Shown piece after piece: positions 20,825 through 31,814 of a stretch of DNA of 64,000 nucleotides. Below the pieces are notes generated by a model. It was not told where the DNA came from, did not search any database, and was given only the letters and a program-made list of their open reading frames with translations. Position 1 is the first letter of the stretch. Every line of letters begins with the position of its first letter. Both the position numbers and the translations under genes were made by a program. The stretch is from Fonsecaea monophora (Eukaryota; Ascomycota; Eurotiomycetes; Chaetothyriales; Herpotrichiellaceae): contig NW_019173936.1 in the NCBI RefSeq assembly GCF_001642475.1, positions 620,001-684,000 of the forward strand. The letters run 5' to 3'.

Positions 20825-22716
20825 TCACTTGACCTCGACGTGGATGGCCTCGACATCGTGTTTGTGCGAAGCCACTCCGACATCCTCAATTCCACTAAAA
20901 TCGGTCATTCCGAACAGTTCGTCCATTCGTTCCAAGGAAATCTGATCAGAATTTTAGCACCCAGCCAGCTAAGAAATGATATCGCTGGAAGGTTTCCACT
21001 TACCCCCTTGGTCTCAGGCACCAGGAAGTAGGCTCCGATGGCGATGGTGAAGCAGAAGCAGCCGTATATAAAGTATGTACCATAGCCGCCTGCGCCCACA
21101 GTATCCAGCATGACGGGTGTAGCTCGAGCAACAGCCAGGTTGAAAACCCATTGTGTCGCGGCAGCGTATGACACAATCAGGCCTCGGAGCCTTTGAGTGC
21201 TGATTTCAGATGAATAGATCCCTGCCGACACAGTTAGCATCACCTGGCATATGATGGGTAGATTACATACAACAAACAGGGCCCCAGCCAAATTGGAAGG
21301 CTGCTGCATAGAGATACACCATGACTAATGCAGCGTACCCAGCACCAGATATAGGAGCACCTTGCTTGGGGGCGTCGAATCGGACGAAAAAGCCCAGATA
21401 GAACATGCAGAACCACATGAACAGCCCAGTCCAGACCAACGACCATCTGCGCCCGAGAGTGTCGGCAAGGAAGGTGATGAAGATAGCACAGGAACCCATC
21501 TTCACGATGCCGTAGACACCAGTAGCGAACAGGCTCTGTGTGTTTCCGGTAACGCCGAGATCGGTAAAGATAGTCGGCGCGTAGTAATTCTGTAATCATG
21601 TCAGCTGGACCACCTCGCGCTGGAAGATGCAAAACACCCACGATGGCATTGGTTCCAGTCCATTGTTGAGCCGTCATCAGCGCGATCGCCATGATCGCTC
21701 GTTTGCGATTTCCAGGAATTGTCCACGCCTCTTTTGTCAACGCCCAGTAACTGTTACCGCCAGCGCGGCCTCTCTCAGCTTCCAGCTGTGTTTGCATTTC
21801 GAGAAGTTCGGCTTGCACGTAGGGGTGTGTGGGCGGCAGGTTTCGAACTTTCGCAAGAATTCTGGAGGCATCGTCCCAATTGTCTTGAGAAGCGAGCCAT
21901 CGAGGACTTTCGGGACAAAACAAGATGGAAACAAAGAGGAGGAACGGGGGCAGGGACTGCATCGACAACGGGACGATCCATGTAGCATGGCCTTTCAAGT
22001 GGAGCAGACTGCCGTAGTTGATGAAAAAGGCAACCATAGCACCCATCGTTTCGAAAAGCTGATAGAACCCGACCAGCAGACCTCGAATACCGCGGGGAGC
22101 GTTCTCAGCAACATAGGTGGGTGCGACCATGGTGGCTCCGCCTAGACCCAGTCCTTCGACGAACCTGATACTGTCAATTCCCATAACCACTCAAGGCCTC
22201 CTATTGTTCCACTTACCGTCCAATGTAGAAGCAGGATAAATGGCCGTACGATAGAGCCTGGAGGAGACCCCCAATGAAAGCGAAGGTTGCAACAACATAA
22301 ATGGTAATCTTCCGACCCCATTTGTCGGCCAATGGATTGGCGGCCAGTGCACCAACGATAGCGCCTGCTTGCATGACCGACACCAGGTTGGCAGAGAGGT
22401 TGGACTGTGCAATTTTCGACTTGTGTGTGATTCCAAATTCACTTGAAGCAGGTCAATGAGCGTCATAGCAATTTGTATAGGGGGTGGCCATACTCCTTGA
22501 AATCGGGCAACGTCAACACACCGCCAATGATACCAATATCCATGCCAAAGAGTGTGCCTCCGAAACAGGCCTGCTTGATCTTAGTACAATTCACCTCCAC
22601 CGGTCAAGGCTGTCGTGACTCACGGCTGCTGCTAAGGCGAAGACTCTCCAGTTGTAGACCTCTGGAGGGTCCAGCTTGACGGCATCATTGTGCACGATTC
22701 TTCTGAGGAACGACAT
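20825..22716 (-). CDS. MFS sugar porter (hexose/disaccharide transporter)
   Basis: Seven exons read from the minus strand: 22716-22624, 22570-22494, 22441-22217, 22164-21642, 21589-21271, 21221-21004 and 20941-20825. They give 523 residues. Each of the six introns is about 50-60 nt and every junction keeps frame. Sugar-porter hallmarks are present: the first membrane helix with FGMDIGIIGGV, DKWGRK in the loop between TM2 and TM3, PESPRWL after TM6, and PETKGISLERMDELFG after TM12. The protein should import a mono- or disaccharide with protons at the plasma membrane; the sugar is not predictable. It lies in tandem with a DUF2264 protein, another carbohydrate-type gene, which hints at a shared role. 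Confidence 0.9.
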
Positions 22717-23827
22717 ATCGGTCGAGTGCAGAGAGAAATCTGAAGAGTCGGCGTAGCAGAGCACTCAATGCTAGAGGACCGGACGAGCGATGTGGTGAGG
22801 TGGGCGGATTTATTAAATGCAACCACCTATCGGCCTTCTCAGACGGCCACATGTTGGACAAGGATGCTCCTCAAACGCAGGGACAGTATTGTCAGTTCAC
22901 TGCCGTGTCAGCGGACCTCCAGCTCCTCCTAGGAGAACTATTGGAGACTTCATAGCACATGGGGCAGACTCAACGGATCTTTACACCGAACGTGCCCAGA
23001 TGGAATGATAGAGGCCGGACATTTGCCAAATGTCGAATAGTTCAGCCATGGGACAACCACTTGGTCGTTGGCACCAGTCTACATGAAGACAAGATGTGCA
23101 AGCATCAACAAGCATTGGACGCAGCATGCTAGGGTGCCAGCTCTGTTGTAACGTTCTGTCGCCACTCTCGGTGGTGCGGTGGTGTGTCTTGGTGTCATCA
23201 AACTGCGGGGATATGTAGGACCCGTCTCCAAGAGTGCTAGGTATTTTCAGCCTGAAATCAGGCTTGGTGCAGATGGGGAATGCTGGGGAGCTGGAGGGAA
23301 TGCCTTTGTGTAGCATCCTGCATCAGGTCAGACCAGATGCGATGCGGAGAGCCCAGAGCCCAGGCAGATGCTGACCTGGAGGTTGACACTCCACCTGGGG
23401 TACGGGACGACGGCGATCCGCCCGCAAATCATGGATAAATTGATGGATAAATAGCCATAACTGGGGCAAAGGAGGATGATTGTCCATCAACTCCACCAGG
23501 CTTCGGTACAATCTTCTGCCGAATATAGTTTAATATGTTTGCTATTGACAAGACAGACGTCTCACTTGAGCTTGGGGAGCCAGCGGTCAAACAGGTTGAC
23601 GGTGGAGCAGAGAGTCGATGTATATAGATAGATCCATGGACGGGAGTCTTTGGTGCCATAGTCATATGATGCCAGCTGGACCGCCAGAGAACCAAGAGGT
23701 AACGGAGAATCTTGCACTTAGTCCGGACGAAGAAGGCTCCGTACTGCCAGCCCCCTTTGGTTGTTGACAAAACCAGTTTCACCTCGTGCGTGTTGTGGGT
23801 CCTCACAAGCTATCCAGATGAGCCCTT
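22717..23827. other. Intergenic, sugar transporter promoter
   Basis: 1.1 kb between the transporter start and the end of the DUF2264 gene. Only short, unrecognised frames are present. It should contain the transporter promoter. Confidence 0.45.
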
Positions 23828-25799
23828 CTAGACGATTCTGCTCCTCAACCAGTCTGGGATATGTGGTCGCTGCATCCAGCTCTGTTGCCATTTCTTGCGA
23901 TAGTCCGGAACACTTGAGGGCATAGCGAAAATACCAGTCGCTATCCAAAGATCCGCATTCGCAGGTATATCCATCGCCAGGCTAGGAAGGACTGATCTGC
24001 TTTCCATCAAGTTACTGTTCGCATCTTCGTCCAATACCCGGCCGGCACGACCTTCGTGGTGGTGCAACTCAATAATACCAACAGCGCCGCCTCTGGTCAC
24101 CACCACTGCTTCACCGTTGTCTGCCTGTCTTCCTTCGGTTTGGTCTGTGTCCATCTGTTGTATCTCACGTTCATCCTTTTGAGACACGCCATTTAGTGCA
24201 AACGCGCCTTCGCTCGTCTTCAGGCTCCTGCTGCCTGTCGTGATATGATGTACCCGAAGATGCCAGTTTGGTGCAGTCTCGGTAGGGGGCAGCAGATAAG
24301 TCTCAATATTGACACCTGCCCATGGCTTCCATTCAGAAAACAACACCAGGCTGTCGTCTATACTCTCCAGCTTTGCGTTGAGCGGTTTCCTGCGGACTTT
24401 CCACGTCTCGCCTTGGTCGTCGGACAATGCAAGGACGTTATCACCCCCTATGGCTTCAATAAAGTAGCCGCCAGTAGGGACGGAATACCCAAATGCTGTG
24501 CTGTATGCGAATTTTCCGTATTTGCTTTCTGCAGCTCTCATGGGGTAGTGGCACATCTGTCCTGAAGACAGTAGAAAAGTATGTCCTCCTTTTCTTGCCA
24601 CGATGTGTTTGGGGTGCTTTAGTGCAACAACCTTCGGTATCGATTCGGAGGGATATGGCTCTTCTTTGCTTCGCCAGAATTCGTGTGACTCTGGTAAGGC
24701 TAATGCGGCAAACGAGAGCATGAACCAGTAGGTCGAGCCGGGCGAGTTGTAGTTCTCGGAGATAAATTGGTTGGGATACCCGTAGCCAATGGTCAAAATC
24801 CCGGCTCCATTGAGGATGTCCTTTTGCTGAGACCAGTATCGTAGGTTTCGCAGGAGGATGCCTTTCACCACTCCCCAACTGAGAGGTGGCTCGAGGTCGA
24901 GGTCTGCAAAAGCGACTGCAGCCCAGAAGCCGGCCATCGCGAAGCGATAGGTAAGGGACCGACCAAAGGTCATTGCTCGCCCTGGAAAAGTCAGAAACAA
25001 GATCCTATTTCTACTGGGAGCCCTTACCTTGTTCGTCAAAGTAGTGGAGGAAATCCTTCGCGTACATCCTCGCCCGTTCTTTGTACACACCTGCTCTTCT
25101 GGGATCCCGATCGCCATTCAGCTTTGCGTACAGCAACTGAAGATACTGAATTGCGAATGAGCCAGAGTAATAGTCCATCTGAAGGGTGTCAGGTGGGCCG
25201 TCGTTGCTCCAGCCGCCAGAAAGGTGGAAGGTATCAAGGTGGTCGAGGTCAGCTTCGAGTCGTTCAGCATCATACCCTGCCCCATTCTTCATCAATGCGA
25301 GATTGGCAAAGACACGAAACCACAGCCAATTTGTGTTCGGCATCTCTTTCTTGTTGATATCTAGCCAGCTGCGAACATTCTCGCGTTCACTCTCACTCAG
25401 CGGCTCCCAGAAATGTTCTGGGGCAACACAGAGAGCGAACCCGAGCGGACACATTTCCACCATTCTCTGATCCATATCCTTCGACCAACCCCAGAACTCC
25501 GGATGACCAGGATTTGTGCCGTTCCTTATCCCCTCCAGCCAGAGCCTGGAGCCTTCAAACGACTCACCACCGGCCAGCAAGGCACCTAGCCCCCACATGG
25601 GTCGTGTGAACCCTTCGAGCTGCGCACCTGCTTCATCATAACGGGTTGCCGTAGCCCCGAGACGTAACCTCGTCTTCCCAGGCGAAAAGAAAGGCAACAG
25701 AGGGGTTAATAGTGATTTGCAGGCTTGCACAACATCGGATCGGGTTACCAAGGGGTTGTTCAGGGATGTGAAGAAATGCGGCAACGTCGGAGTAGCCAT
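23828..25799 (-). CDS. DUF2264-domain protein, probable carbohydrate-active
   Basis: Two exons, 25799-25028 and 24981-23828, encode 641 residues. The 46-nt intron (GTAAGG donor, TTTTCCAG acceptor) joins YFDEQG to RAMTFGRSLTYRF. The N-terminal 380 residues look like an alpha/alpha barrel rich in Trp, Tyr and Gly (GFTRPMWGLGALLAGG, WSNDGPPDTLQMDYYSGSF, FGRSLTYRFAM), the DUF2264 pattern. The rest is a beta-rich domain. No signal peptide is seen, so it is likely intracellular. DUF2264 proteins are common in fungi and bacteria and often sit beside sugar-utilisation genes. Related barrels include unsaturated glucuronyl hydrolases, but no catalytic residues can be named. The upstream sugar transporter on the same strand supports a role in handling an imported oligosaccharide. 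Confidence 0.83.
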
Positions 25800-26405
25800 G
25801 GCATTGGGAAACGAGGTTCTGCTTTCAATTCAGGCACGTAGCCGTGCCTGGTCTATTGATGCCGTCTGCACGCGTGTGTGGAATATCCGAAGGACCCCGG
25901 GGTTCTGGGGTACCTGGATCTTATAAAAGGAGCCTCAGCATCGCGTGAATCCTACCTATGTCACTTACAAAATGACGTCGCACCACTCGGTATCGCGTTC
26001 CCTACCCGTGGTTCATATCGTTGCCCCCCAGACATGAGCTCTTACATGCTGGAGACGCTGGAATTTAGCCGTAAAGGCAGACAATGCAATGTTGTCAGTG
26101 GATACGTGGGGCGATAATTGGCTTCCATGCTGCCTACAATTTTGGAGTCCCAACTCCAAAGGCCATCTCTCCGAACTTGAAGCCATACCCCAATGGGCGG
26201 CTCACATGTATTCGTACATTGATCATGGAAGGAAAACAGCTTGCAGTCATTAACTCCTCTGGCTTCTTACCCATGACCTAGAGTTGCCATGCATCCTATC
26301 ATTGGATCGTACAGCGTCGCGGTGAAAGATCCCTTCACGCTCCCCTACAATCAATCATCCAAGTCTCCGTGGAACTCCCGTCACCAGTGCCGCATCTTAT
26401 CTACT
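25800..26405. other. Intergenic, DUF2264 promoter
   Basis: The region between the DUF2264 start and the end of RPA32. It has a TATA-like sequence near 25920-25930 and an ACGCGT at 25870-25875. No gene was recognised. Confidence 0.45.
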
Positions 26406-27409
26406 TCACCCGTCCAGAACCGCCCATGTATTATCGTCGACAGTTGTGAAGATTTTACCGGCAGCCACAAGTTCTTCGGCACCCTTATACACGTCGCTTG
26501 TTGAGAGGCCCATTGCAGATGCAATCATCTGCACGTGCAAACCCTCGTTGCTTTGCGGTGTGTTCTTGAGCGTTGCGAAAATTTTCCGTGCTAATGGTGA
26601 GCAATGAGCCAGTTGGGCGTCAGCTGCAAATTCCTGGCGCGTTCCATTCCCCATCATCCCATTCGCTGGCGCATTTCTCTGCTGTCCGTTCGACTGGGCA
26701 TTCGGGGGCGGTCCTCTCGTGAAGAACAGGTGAACAGCCGTGGCTTCGAGCAAGTGGTAGTTGATCTCGTTGTAATCCGTGATAGGACGAATGATATGTG
26801 CCCCGACATGTCTCTTGTTGTTGAACGCCTTTAACCTGCCCCATACTCGACAGTAGCTGTCTTCCACCAACTTGGGTTTGTTTGAGTCAACGTCCATCTT
26901 TTCTGCGTTGTTTGACTCTCCGTCAATCCACTGTTTCGCCTCAATGAGACCCGTCCCGTCGTCAATTTTATACGTGATGTTTGTCGGCTGAGTGCTTATA
27001 CTGCGGATTTGGCCAACGAATGTGACCTGCACATAATAACGTTAGCGATAAATATTCAGATTCCTATGCGATCGATTTACCTGGCTGAATGGCTCTCCGT
27101 CAGATCGAAAATCAGCATCTGGGTGGGGTTGTTCTGCGTCGAGTATTTGTTTAATCGTCATCGGGCGGACAGTGTCTTTTCCATAGCCTCCCTTCAGACA
27201 ACAGGTTAGTCATGATCTTTGAGTCTAGGACCCGTGGCGAACGACGTACCCTTCCTGCAGCAGGGCTGCTCTGAGGCTCTCCAGCCACGAAGCCGCCACC
27301 GTCTGCGGCTCCATGAGCACCGTATGAAGTTGTATATTGGTTATCGTAGCCGTAATCTGCCAGCGTCAGTGGGCTTTAAGATGCATAGAAGCCCGGTGTA
27401 CATACTCAT
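26406..27409 (-). CDS. rfa2: Replication protein A 32-kDa subunit (RPA2)
   Basis: Four exons, 27409-27406, 27356-27250, 27191-27081 and 27026-26406, encode 280 residues. The first exon holds only ATG plus one base, a tiny start exon typical of this gene type. The N-terminus is the flexible Gly/Ser/Tyr-rich phosphorylation region (MNYGYDNQY onward). It is followed by PMTIKQIL and an OB fold (VTFVGQIRSIS, YKIDDGTG, RVWGRLKAFNNKRHVGAHIIRPI). A C-terminal winged helix (LHVQMIASAMGLSTSDVYKG) binds repair partners. RPA coats single-stranded DNA in replication, recombination and checkpoint signalling. It is divergent from DBP10 across 346 bp that contain two ACGCGT boxes. Confidence 0.92.
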
Positions 27410-27755
27410 TGTGCTCACATCCGGGGTTTGCTCAAGCGTTGAGATGTTGACGAGTCGAAGGCCAAAAAATACAACTCACAACACTGACGCGTTCCCAACG
27501 CGTAAAGTGGTTTCCACCCACTCGCCACTGACCGCAGACAAATTGTTGATCCACCGTATAGCCCCTCTACAGACCATCATAAGCTCACCAGGCGCAAATC
27601 GTAATTTAATAATTTTTAGAATAATATCCATCGCAGGCAAATCTACGAGGTACACCGCATCTGCTTGGATGCCACCACCAAAATGGCGTATTTTGCCAGG
27701 GACATGCGCATACATGACTAATTTCTGAAGCACAGGTCTCGATTCTCCTGCCACG
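27410..27755. promoter_or_regulatory. Bidirectional RPA2/DBP10 promoter with two MCB boxes
   Basis: ACGCGT occurs at 27487-27492 and 27498-27503, about 80-95 bp upstream of the RPA2 ATG. ACGCGT is the MluI cell-cycle box bound by MBF (Mbp1/Swi6 type) factors. It drives G1/S expression of DNA replication genes, including RPA subunits, in yeasts. The use of these copies here is inferred from sequence and position. Confidence 0.6.
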
Positions 27756-30560
27756 ATGCCTCCTAGATCGGGCTCGCCCGCCCGCTCAGAGAACGAATTT
27801 GACATTGGCAGCGCATTGTTCGGAGGGGACCTCGAAACTACGTTGGACTCTCCAAACGGACAAAATGGGGATTTGCAAGGGGACAACTTGGATGTCATGG
27901 AAGATGACTCCGGGGTTGACGAAGAGGCCTTCATCGCCGCTCAACAAGCGGCATCGAATCGCAAAGGTGCAAATCTGAAAGGGCGCACTGTGAAAAAAGG
28001 TGGTGGTTTTCAAGCCATGGGTCTCAATGCCAATCTGCTGAAAGCGATAACGAGGAAAGGATTCTCTGTTCCCACGCCGATTCAGCGCAAGACAATACCT
28101 CTCGTCCTCGGCGAAAAGGACGTGGTGGGTATGGCAAGGACTGGTTCCGGAAAGACGGCGGCTTTCGTCATTCCTATGATCGAAAAGCTCAAGGTACACA
28201 GCACGAAAGTCGGTGCCAGAGCTCTGATTCTGTCGCCGTCTAGAGAGTTGGCTTTGCAGACATTACAAGTGGTAAAAGAGCTAGGCAAGGGCACGGATCT
28301 CAGGTCAATCCTTCTGGTGGGAGGTGACAGCCTGGAAGACCAGTTTTCGGCCATGTCTAACAACCCGGATATCATCATTGCCACTCCAGGGAGATTCCTT
28401 CACCTGAAGGTCGAAATGAATCTGGACCTTATGAGCGTCAAGTATGTTGTCTTTGATGAGGCCGATCGACTCTTTGAAATGGGGTTTGCAGCCCAGCTCA
28501 CAGAAATTCTACACGCCTTACCCTCATCGCGGCAAACTCTCCTGTTTTCTGCTACGCTACCTAAGTCACTGGTTGAGTTCGCCCGGGCAGGATTACAGGA
28601 TCCCATGTTGGTCAGGCTTGATGCAGACAGCAAAATATCCCCCGATTTACAAAGTGCCTTCTTCACTTTGAAGTCATCTGAAAAAGAAGGGGCTTTACTT
28701 CATATCCTCCAAGACATTATCAAAATGCCTACAAGATCCCAGTTGATCTCGTCAACCACGACTTCTGCGACAACAGAGAGATCGAGCAGTAAGAAGAGGA
28801 AACGCGAGACAACTGAAGACAACGGCAGCAATAAACTTGGTCACAACCCATTTTCCACCATAGTCTTCACCGCCACGAAGCACCACGTTGAATACATCGC
28901 AAGCCTACTGCGTCTGGCAGGCTATGCAGTCTCCTACGTCTATGGCTCGCTCGACCAAACAGCCAGAAAATCCCAGGTCCAGGGTTTTCGGAGTGGTCAG
29001 ACAAATATCCTTGTTGTCACCGACGTCGCAGCCCGGGGTATCGATATCCCGGTGCTCGCAAATGTCATCAACTACGATTTTCCCTCGCAACCAAAGATAT
29101 TTGTCCATCGTGTGGGACGGACTGCACGAGCGGGCCAGAGGGGCTGGAGTTATAGTCTTGTCAGAGACTCCGATGCACCCTATCTGCTAGATCTGCAACT
29201 CTTCCTCGGCCGGAAACTGGTACTTGGTCGAGCACCGAGCAGCGACCTTGTCAACTTTGCACAGGATGTTGTGGTTGGCAGTTTTCGACGAGAGGCAATC
29301 CAGACCGGTTGCGAATGGGTGACAAAATCATTAGAAAGTGATTCCGATCTCTCGGCTCTCCGAAATGTGGCATCAAAGGGCGAGAAACTATATCAACGGA
29401 CGAGGAACGCCGCCTCGTCAGAAAGTGCGAAACGATCGAAACAACTTGTCTCGTCACCAGGCTGGTCAGAACTGCACTCTTTATTCAACGATGCGACAGA
29501 TGACATGGAAGTTGAAAGAGAGAAAATGCTTGCACGTGTGGGCGGTTTCCGACCTCAGGAATCCATCTTTGAAATTGGCGCTCGGCGTGGCGGGCGAAAG
29601 AATAACGAGGATGCGGTGGACGCTATTCGCAAGATTCGGTCTGGCTTCGATAGTAGGAAGCAGAAGGGCGCGGATGCTTCCCACGCGCGGACAGAACTCG
29701 GAGACGATGCAGTTGCTCAAACTAGCGATCTATTCAGCTCAGCAGAAGATAATGTTGAGTCAGGTTTTATGGATGGTGACAACGATGTCGATGGTATGTC
29801 GGAAGCCTCTTTAAGTGATCTGGAAATCACCTTCTCTCAACCATACTCCAAGAAATCCCGAACACCAAAGTCATCGAATTCTGGATTACGCAGCACGGAT
29901 GGTGACTTTCGCGATCCCGAGAACTTCATGTCTTACCAGCCCACTACACATGACCTTACTTCTGACCGCGCCTACGGCGTCCACTCCGGTTCCAATACAA
30001 ATTTGGGCACCAGCTTTGTGGAATCTGCGCGCACGGCCACGATGGATCTTGCAGCAGATGAATCGTCCAAGACTTTTGGAGAGAACAGAGCCATCATGCG
30101 GTGGGACAAGAGGCATAAAAAGTATGTGAGGCGCGACAATGACGAGGATGGATCTAAGACAGGCAAGAGACTTGTGAAGGGAGAGTCTGGAGCCAAAATT
30201 GCTGCGAGTTTTCGAAGCGGGCGTTTTGAACGGTGGATGAAGGCGAATCGAGTGAACAGGCTGGGAAGAGTAGGTGAGGAAGAGAAGAACTCGGGCGTTA
30301 GCGCGAACGGAGTGGGTTCTGCCGGTAGCAGGGTAAAGACATTCCAGCATAAATCGCAAAGAGCACCGAAACAGCCGGATAGACTGAGAGGGGACTATGA
30401 GAAACAAGTGAAAAAGGCCAAGGGCGCGAAAGAGAGAGAAGAACAAGCGGGCGGGAATGCGAAAAGGGAGATTAGAAGCGTCGATCACATGGTCAAGGAG
30501 AGGAGGCTGAAGGAGAAGAGAAGGGAGAAGAATGCCCGGCCACGACGACGGAAGGTATAG
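27756..30560 (+). CDS. dbp10: DEAD-box ATP-dependent RNA helicase DBP10 (DDX54)
   Basis: Single-exon, 934 residues. The Q motif region is Phe85 to Gln110 (FQAMGLNANLLKAIT, PTPIQ). Walker A is ARTGSGKT at 127-134, DEAD at 234-237, SAT at 265-267, and the HRVGRTARAG motif VI lies near 450. An acidic N-terminus and a Lys/Arg-rich C-terminus (DBP10CT region, then KRHKKYVRRDNDE, and a basic end KEKRREKNARPRRRKV) are as expected for a nucleolar protein. DBP10 acts in 60S ribosomal subunit assembly. A helicase insert around 330-365 (KKRKRETTEDNGSNK) is a low-complexity loop also usual in fungi. Length fits the family. Confidence 0.96.
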   Translation: MPPRSGSPARSENEFDIGSALFGGDLETTLDSPNGQNGDLQGDNLDVMEDDSGVDEEAFIAAQQAASNRKGANLKGRTVKKGGGFQAMGLNANLLKAITRKGFSVPTPIQRKTIPLVLGEKDVVGMARTGSGKTAAFVIPMIEKLKVHSTKVGARALILSPSRELALQTLQVVKELGKGTDLRSILLVGGDSLEDQFSAMSNNPDIIIATPGRFLHLKVEMNLDLMSVKYVVFDEADRLFEMGFAAQLTEILHALPSSRQTLLFSATLPKSLVEFARAGLQDPMLVRLDADSKISPDLQSAFFTLKSSEKEGALLHILQDIIKMPTRSQLISSTTTSATTERSSSKKRKRETTEDNGSNKLGHNPFSTIVFTATKHHVEYIASLLRLAGYAVSYVYGSLDQTARKSQVQGFRSGQTNILVVTDVAARGIDIPVLANVINYDFPSQPKIFVHRVGRTARAGQRGWSYSLVRDSDAPYLLDLQLFLGRKLVLGRAPSSDLVNFAQDVVVGSFRREAIQTGCEWVTKSLESDSDLSALRNVASKGEKLYQRTRNAASSESAKRSKQLVSSPGWSELHSLFNDATDDMEVEREKMLARVGGFRPQESIFEIGARRGGRKNNEDAVDAIRKIRSGFDSRKQKGADASHARTELGDDAVAQTSDLFSSAEDNVESGFMDGDNDVDGMSEASLSDLEITFSQPYSKKSRTPKSSNSGLRSTDGDFRDPENFMSYQPTTHDLTSDRAYGVHSGSNTNLGTSFVESARTATMDLAADESSKTFGENRAIMRWDKRHKKYVRRDNDEDGSKTGKRLVKGESGAKIAASFRSGRFERWMKANRVNRLGRVGEEEKNSGVSANGVGSAGSRVKTFQHKSQRAPKQPDRLRGDYEKQVKKAKGAKEREEQAGGNAKREIRSVDHMVKERRLKEKRREKNARPRRRKV

Positions 30561-31037
30561 ATAGGCAAGGTCAGATAGAACAGAGGATTTGATTGACAGT
30601 CACTACTAGCAGACCATTGTTTTCTATTTGTAATACTTGTGTCGCAACAGGCAGAGTCTGCGTAAATGAGGACGAAGAACCATATTGCCCCCGAGGTTGA
30701 CGAGGCTGTGGACAATGTAAAAGGGCAAGGCTGCCTGCGTACGTGTCTCTTGGCAGTGAGAGACGACAAACCCATCGATTTCACGACATCACATCTCTCC
30801 CTTACAATGAACCACCGGACCTACCTCCCTACATGGTCTGTGCACCCTTTTCCAACATAAGTAACCCCACAATAAATCCGCCGGCGATTGCTCTTCAGAT
30901 ACCCTCGAGAAGAGCATATATCACTTCCAAAAAGCCCGGTGCGAGAAAGGGGTTCCGACACACATTGCAACGACGGCGAGCACTTTTGGTTTCGTATCGT
31001 TTTTCTTATAATCTTGTGATTACTACGTCGTGAAACC
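30561..31037. other. Intergenic, DBP10 to membrane-protein gene
   Basis: 477 bp with the DBP10 3' end and the promoter of the next gene. No features were recognised. Confidence 0.5.
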
Positions 31038-31814
31038 ATGAACCGCAAGCAGCGGCGGGCCATGGAGACGGCCAAAGCGATCAAAAGTGCGGATGACATC
31101 CCGCTCTCAAAACCAGATCGGTCTACGGCACCAGAACATAACAAGGCCAAGACAAAGACGCTGCTCGAGATCGCCGCGGAACGACAGGCTCAACTTGCCT
31201 CAACGATGTCCTCGGGGTCTGGTGGCGCCAAGGGCAGTGATGCTGGTGGTGCAATCAAGCCGGAGAACATTGTGCAGGTCAAGATTGGGAAAGGGGGAGA
31301 ACTCATCGCAGAGTCGGACTCGTCGGAAGTGCCGCGGTCACTGTCTTCGTCGTTAGAAAGCGAATATCCCTGGCTCGACACGCTCCTGCTCGCGTCGTCG
31401 CTCAGCGCGGTCCACTTCACCCTCTCCGTGCTCGCTATGCACCAGTACGCCGAACAAGTCCGCTTCCGGCCGTTGATCATGCAGACCGTCTTCGTCGCGT
31501 TCCCCACACTCGCCTTCTTCATCGCTCTGTTCCACGGTCACCTCCTCCCCTCGTCACTCACGAATGTCCCGCCCTCGGTGAAGTACTGGGTTGTCCTTCT
31601 CCGATCCATCATCTACGTGGTCACGGCGAACGTCGCGGGGTGTTACTTGATCCAGTTGACCAACGACAAGGGGTACTACGCAGTCATGAAGGACGCGCCA
31701 GGAGTAGGTACGCTGTGGGTCTGGGCGGTTCTTGAAATGGGATTACTGGGGGCACTGGCTGGAGTGGCAGGGCCAGGGATTTATGCTTGGTGGTACGGGT
31801 ACGGGATTTTGTGA
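31038..31814 (+). CDS. Conserved fungal four-helix membrane protein of unknown function
   Basis: Single-exon, 258 residues. The basic start MNRKQRRAME is followed by a soluble N-terminal third with a short coiled helix (KTKTLLEIAAERQAQLAS) and a Ser/Gly linker. Four hydrophobic segments follow at roughly 113-135, 146-167, 183-206 and 224-252. The third contains YWVVLLRSIIYVVTANVAG and the last ends in a Gly-rich turn and WWYGYGIL. I recall this architecture as a fungal family of unknown function (possibly DUF7719), but I cannot confirm the number. No catalytic motif or signal peptide is seen. It may sit in the ER or mitochondrial membrane; nothing decides this. The reading frame is clearly real: long, unbroken and with ordered membrane segments. 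Confidence 0.78.
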   Translation: MNRKQRRAMETAKAIKSADDIPLSKPDRSTAPEHNKAKTKTLLEIAAERQAQLASTMSSGSGGAKGSDAGGAIKPENIVQVKIGKGGELIAESDSSEVPRSLSSSLESEYPWLDTLLLASSLSAVHFTLSVLAMHQYAEQVRFRPLIMQTVFVAFPTLAFFIALFHGHLLPSSLTNVPPSVKYWVVLLRSIIYVVTANVAGCYLIQLTNDKGYYAVMKDAPGVGTLWVWAVLEMGLLGALAGVAGPGIYAWWYGYGIL

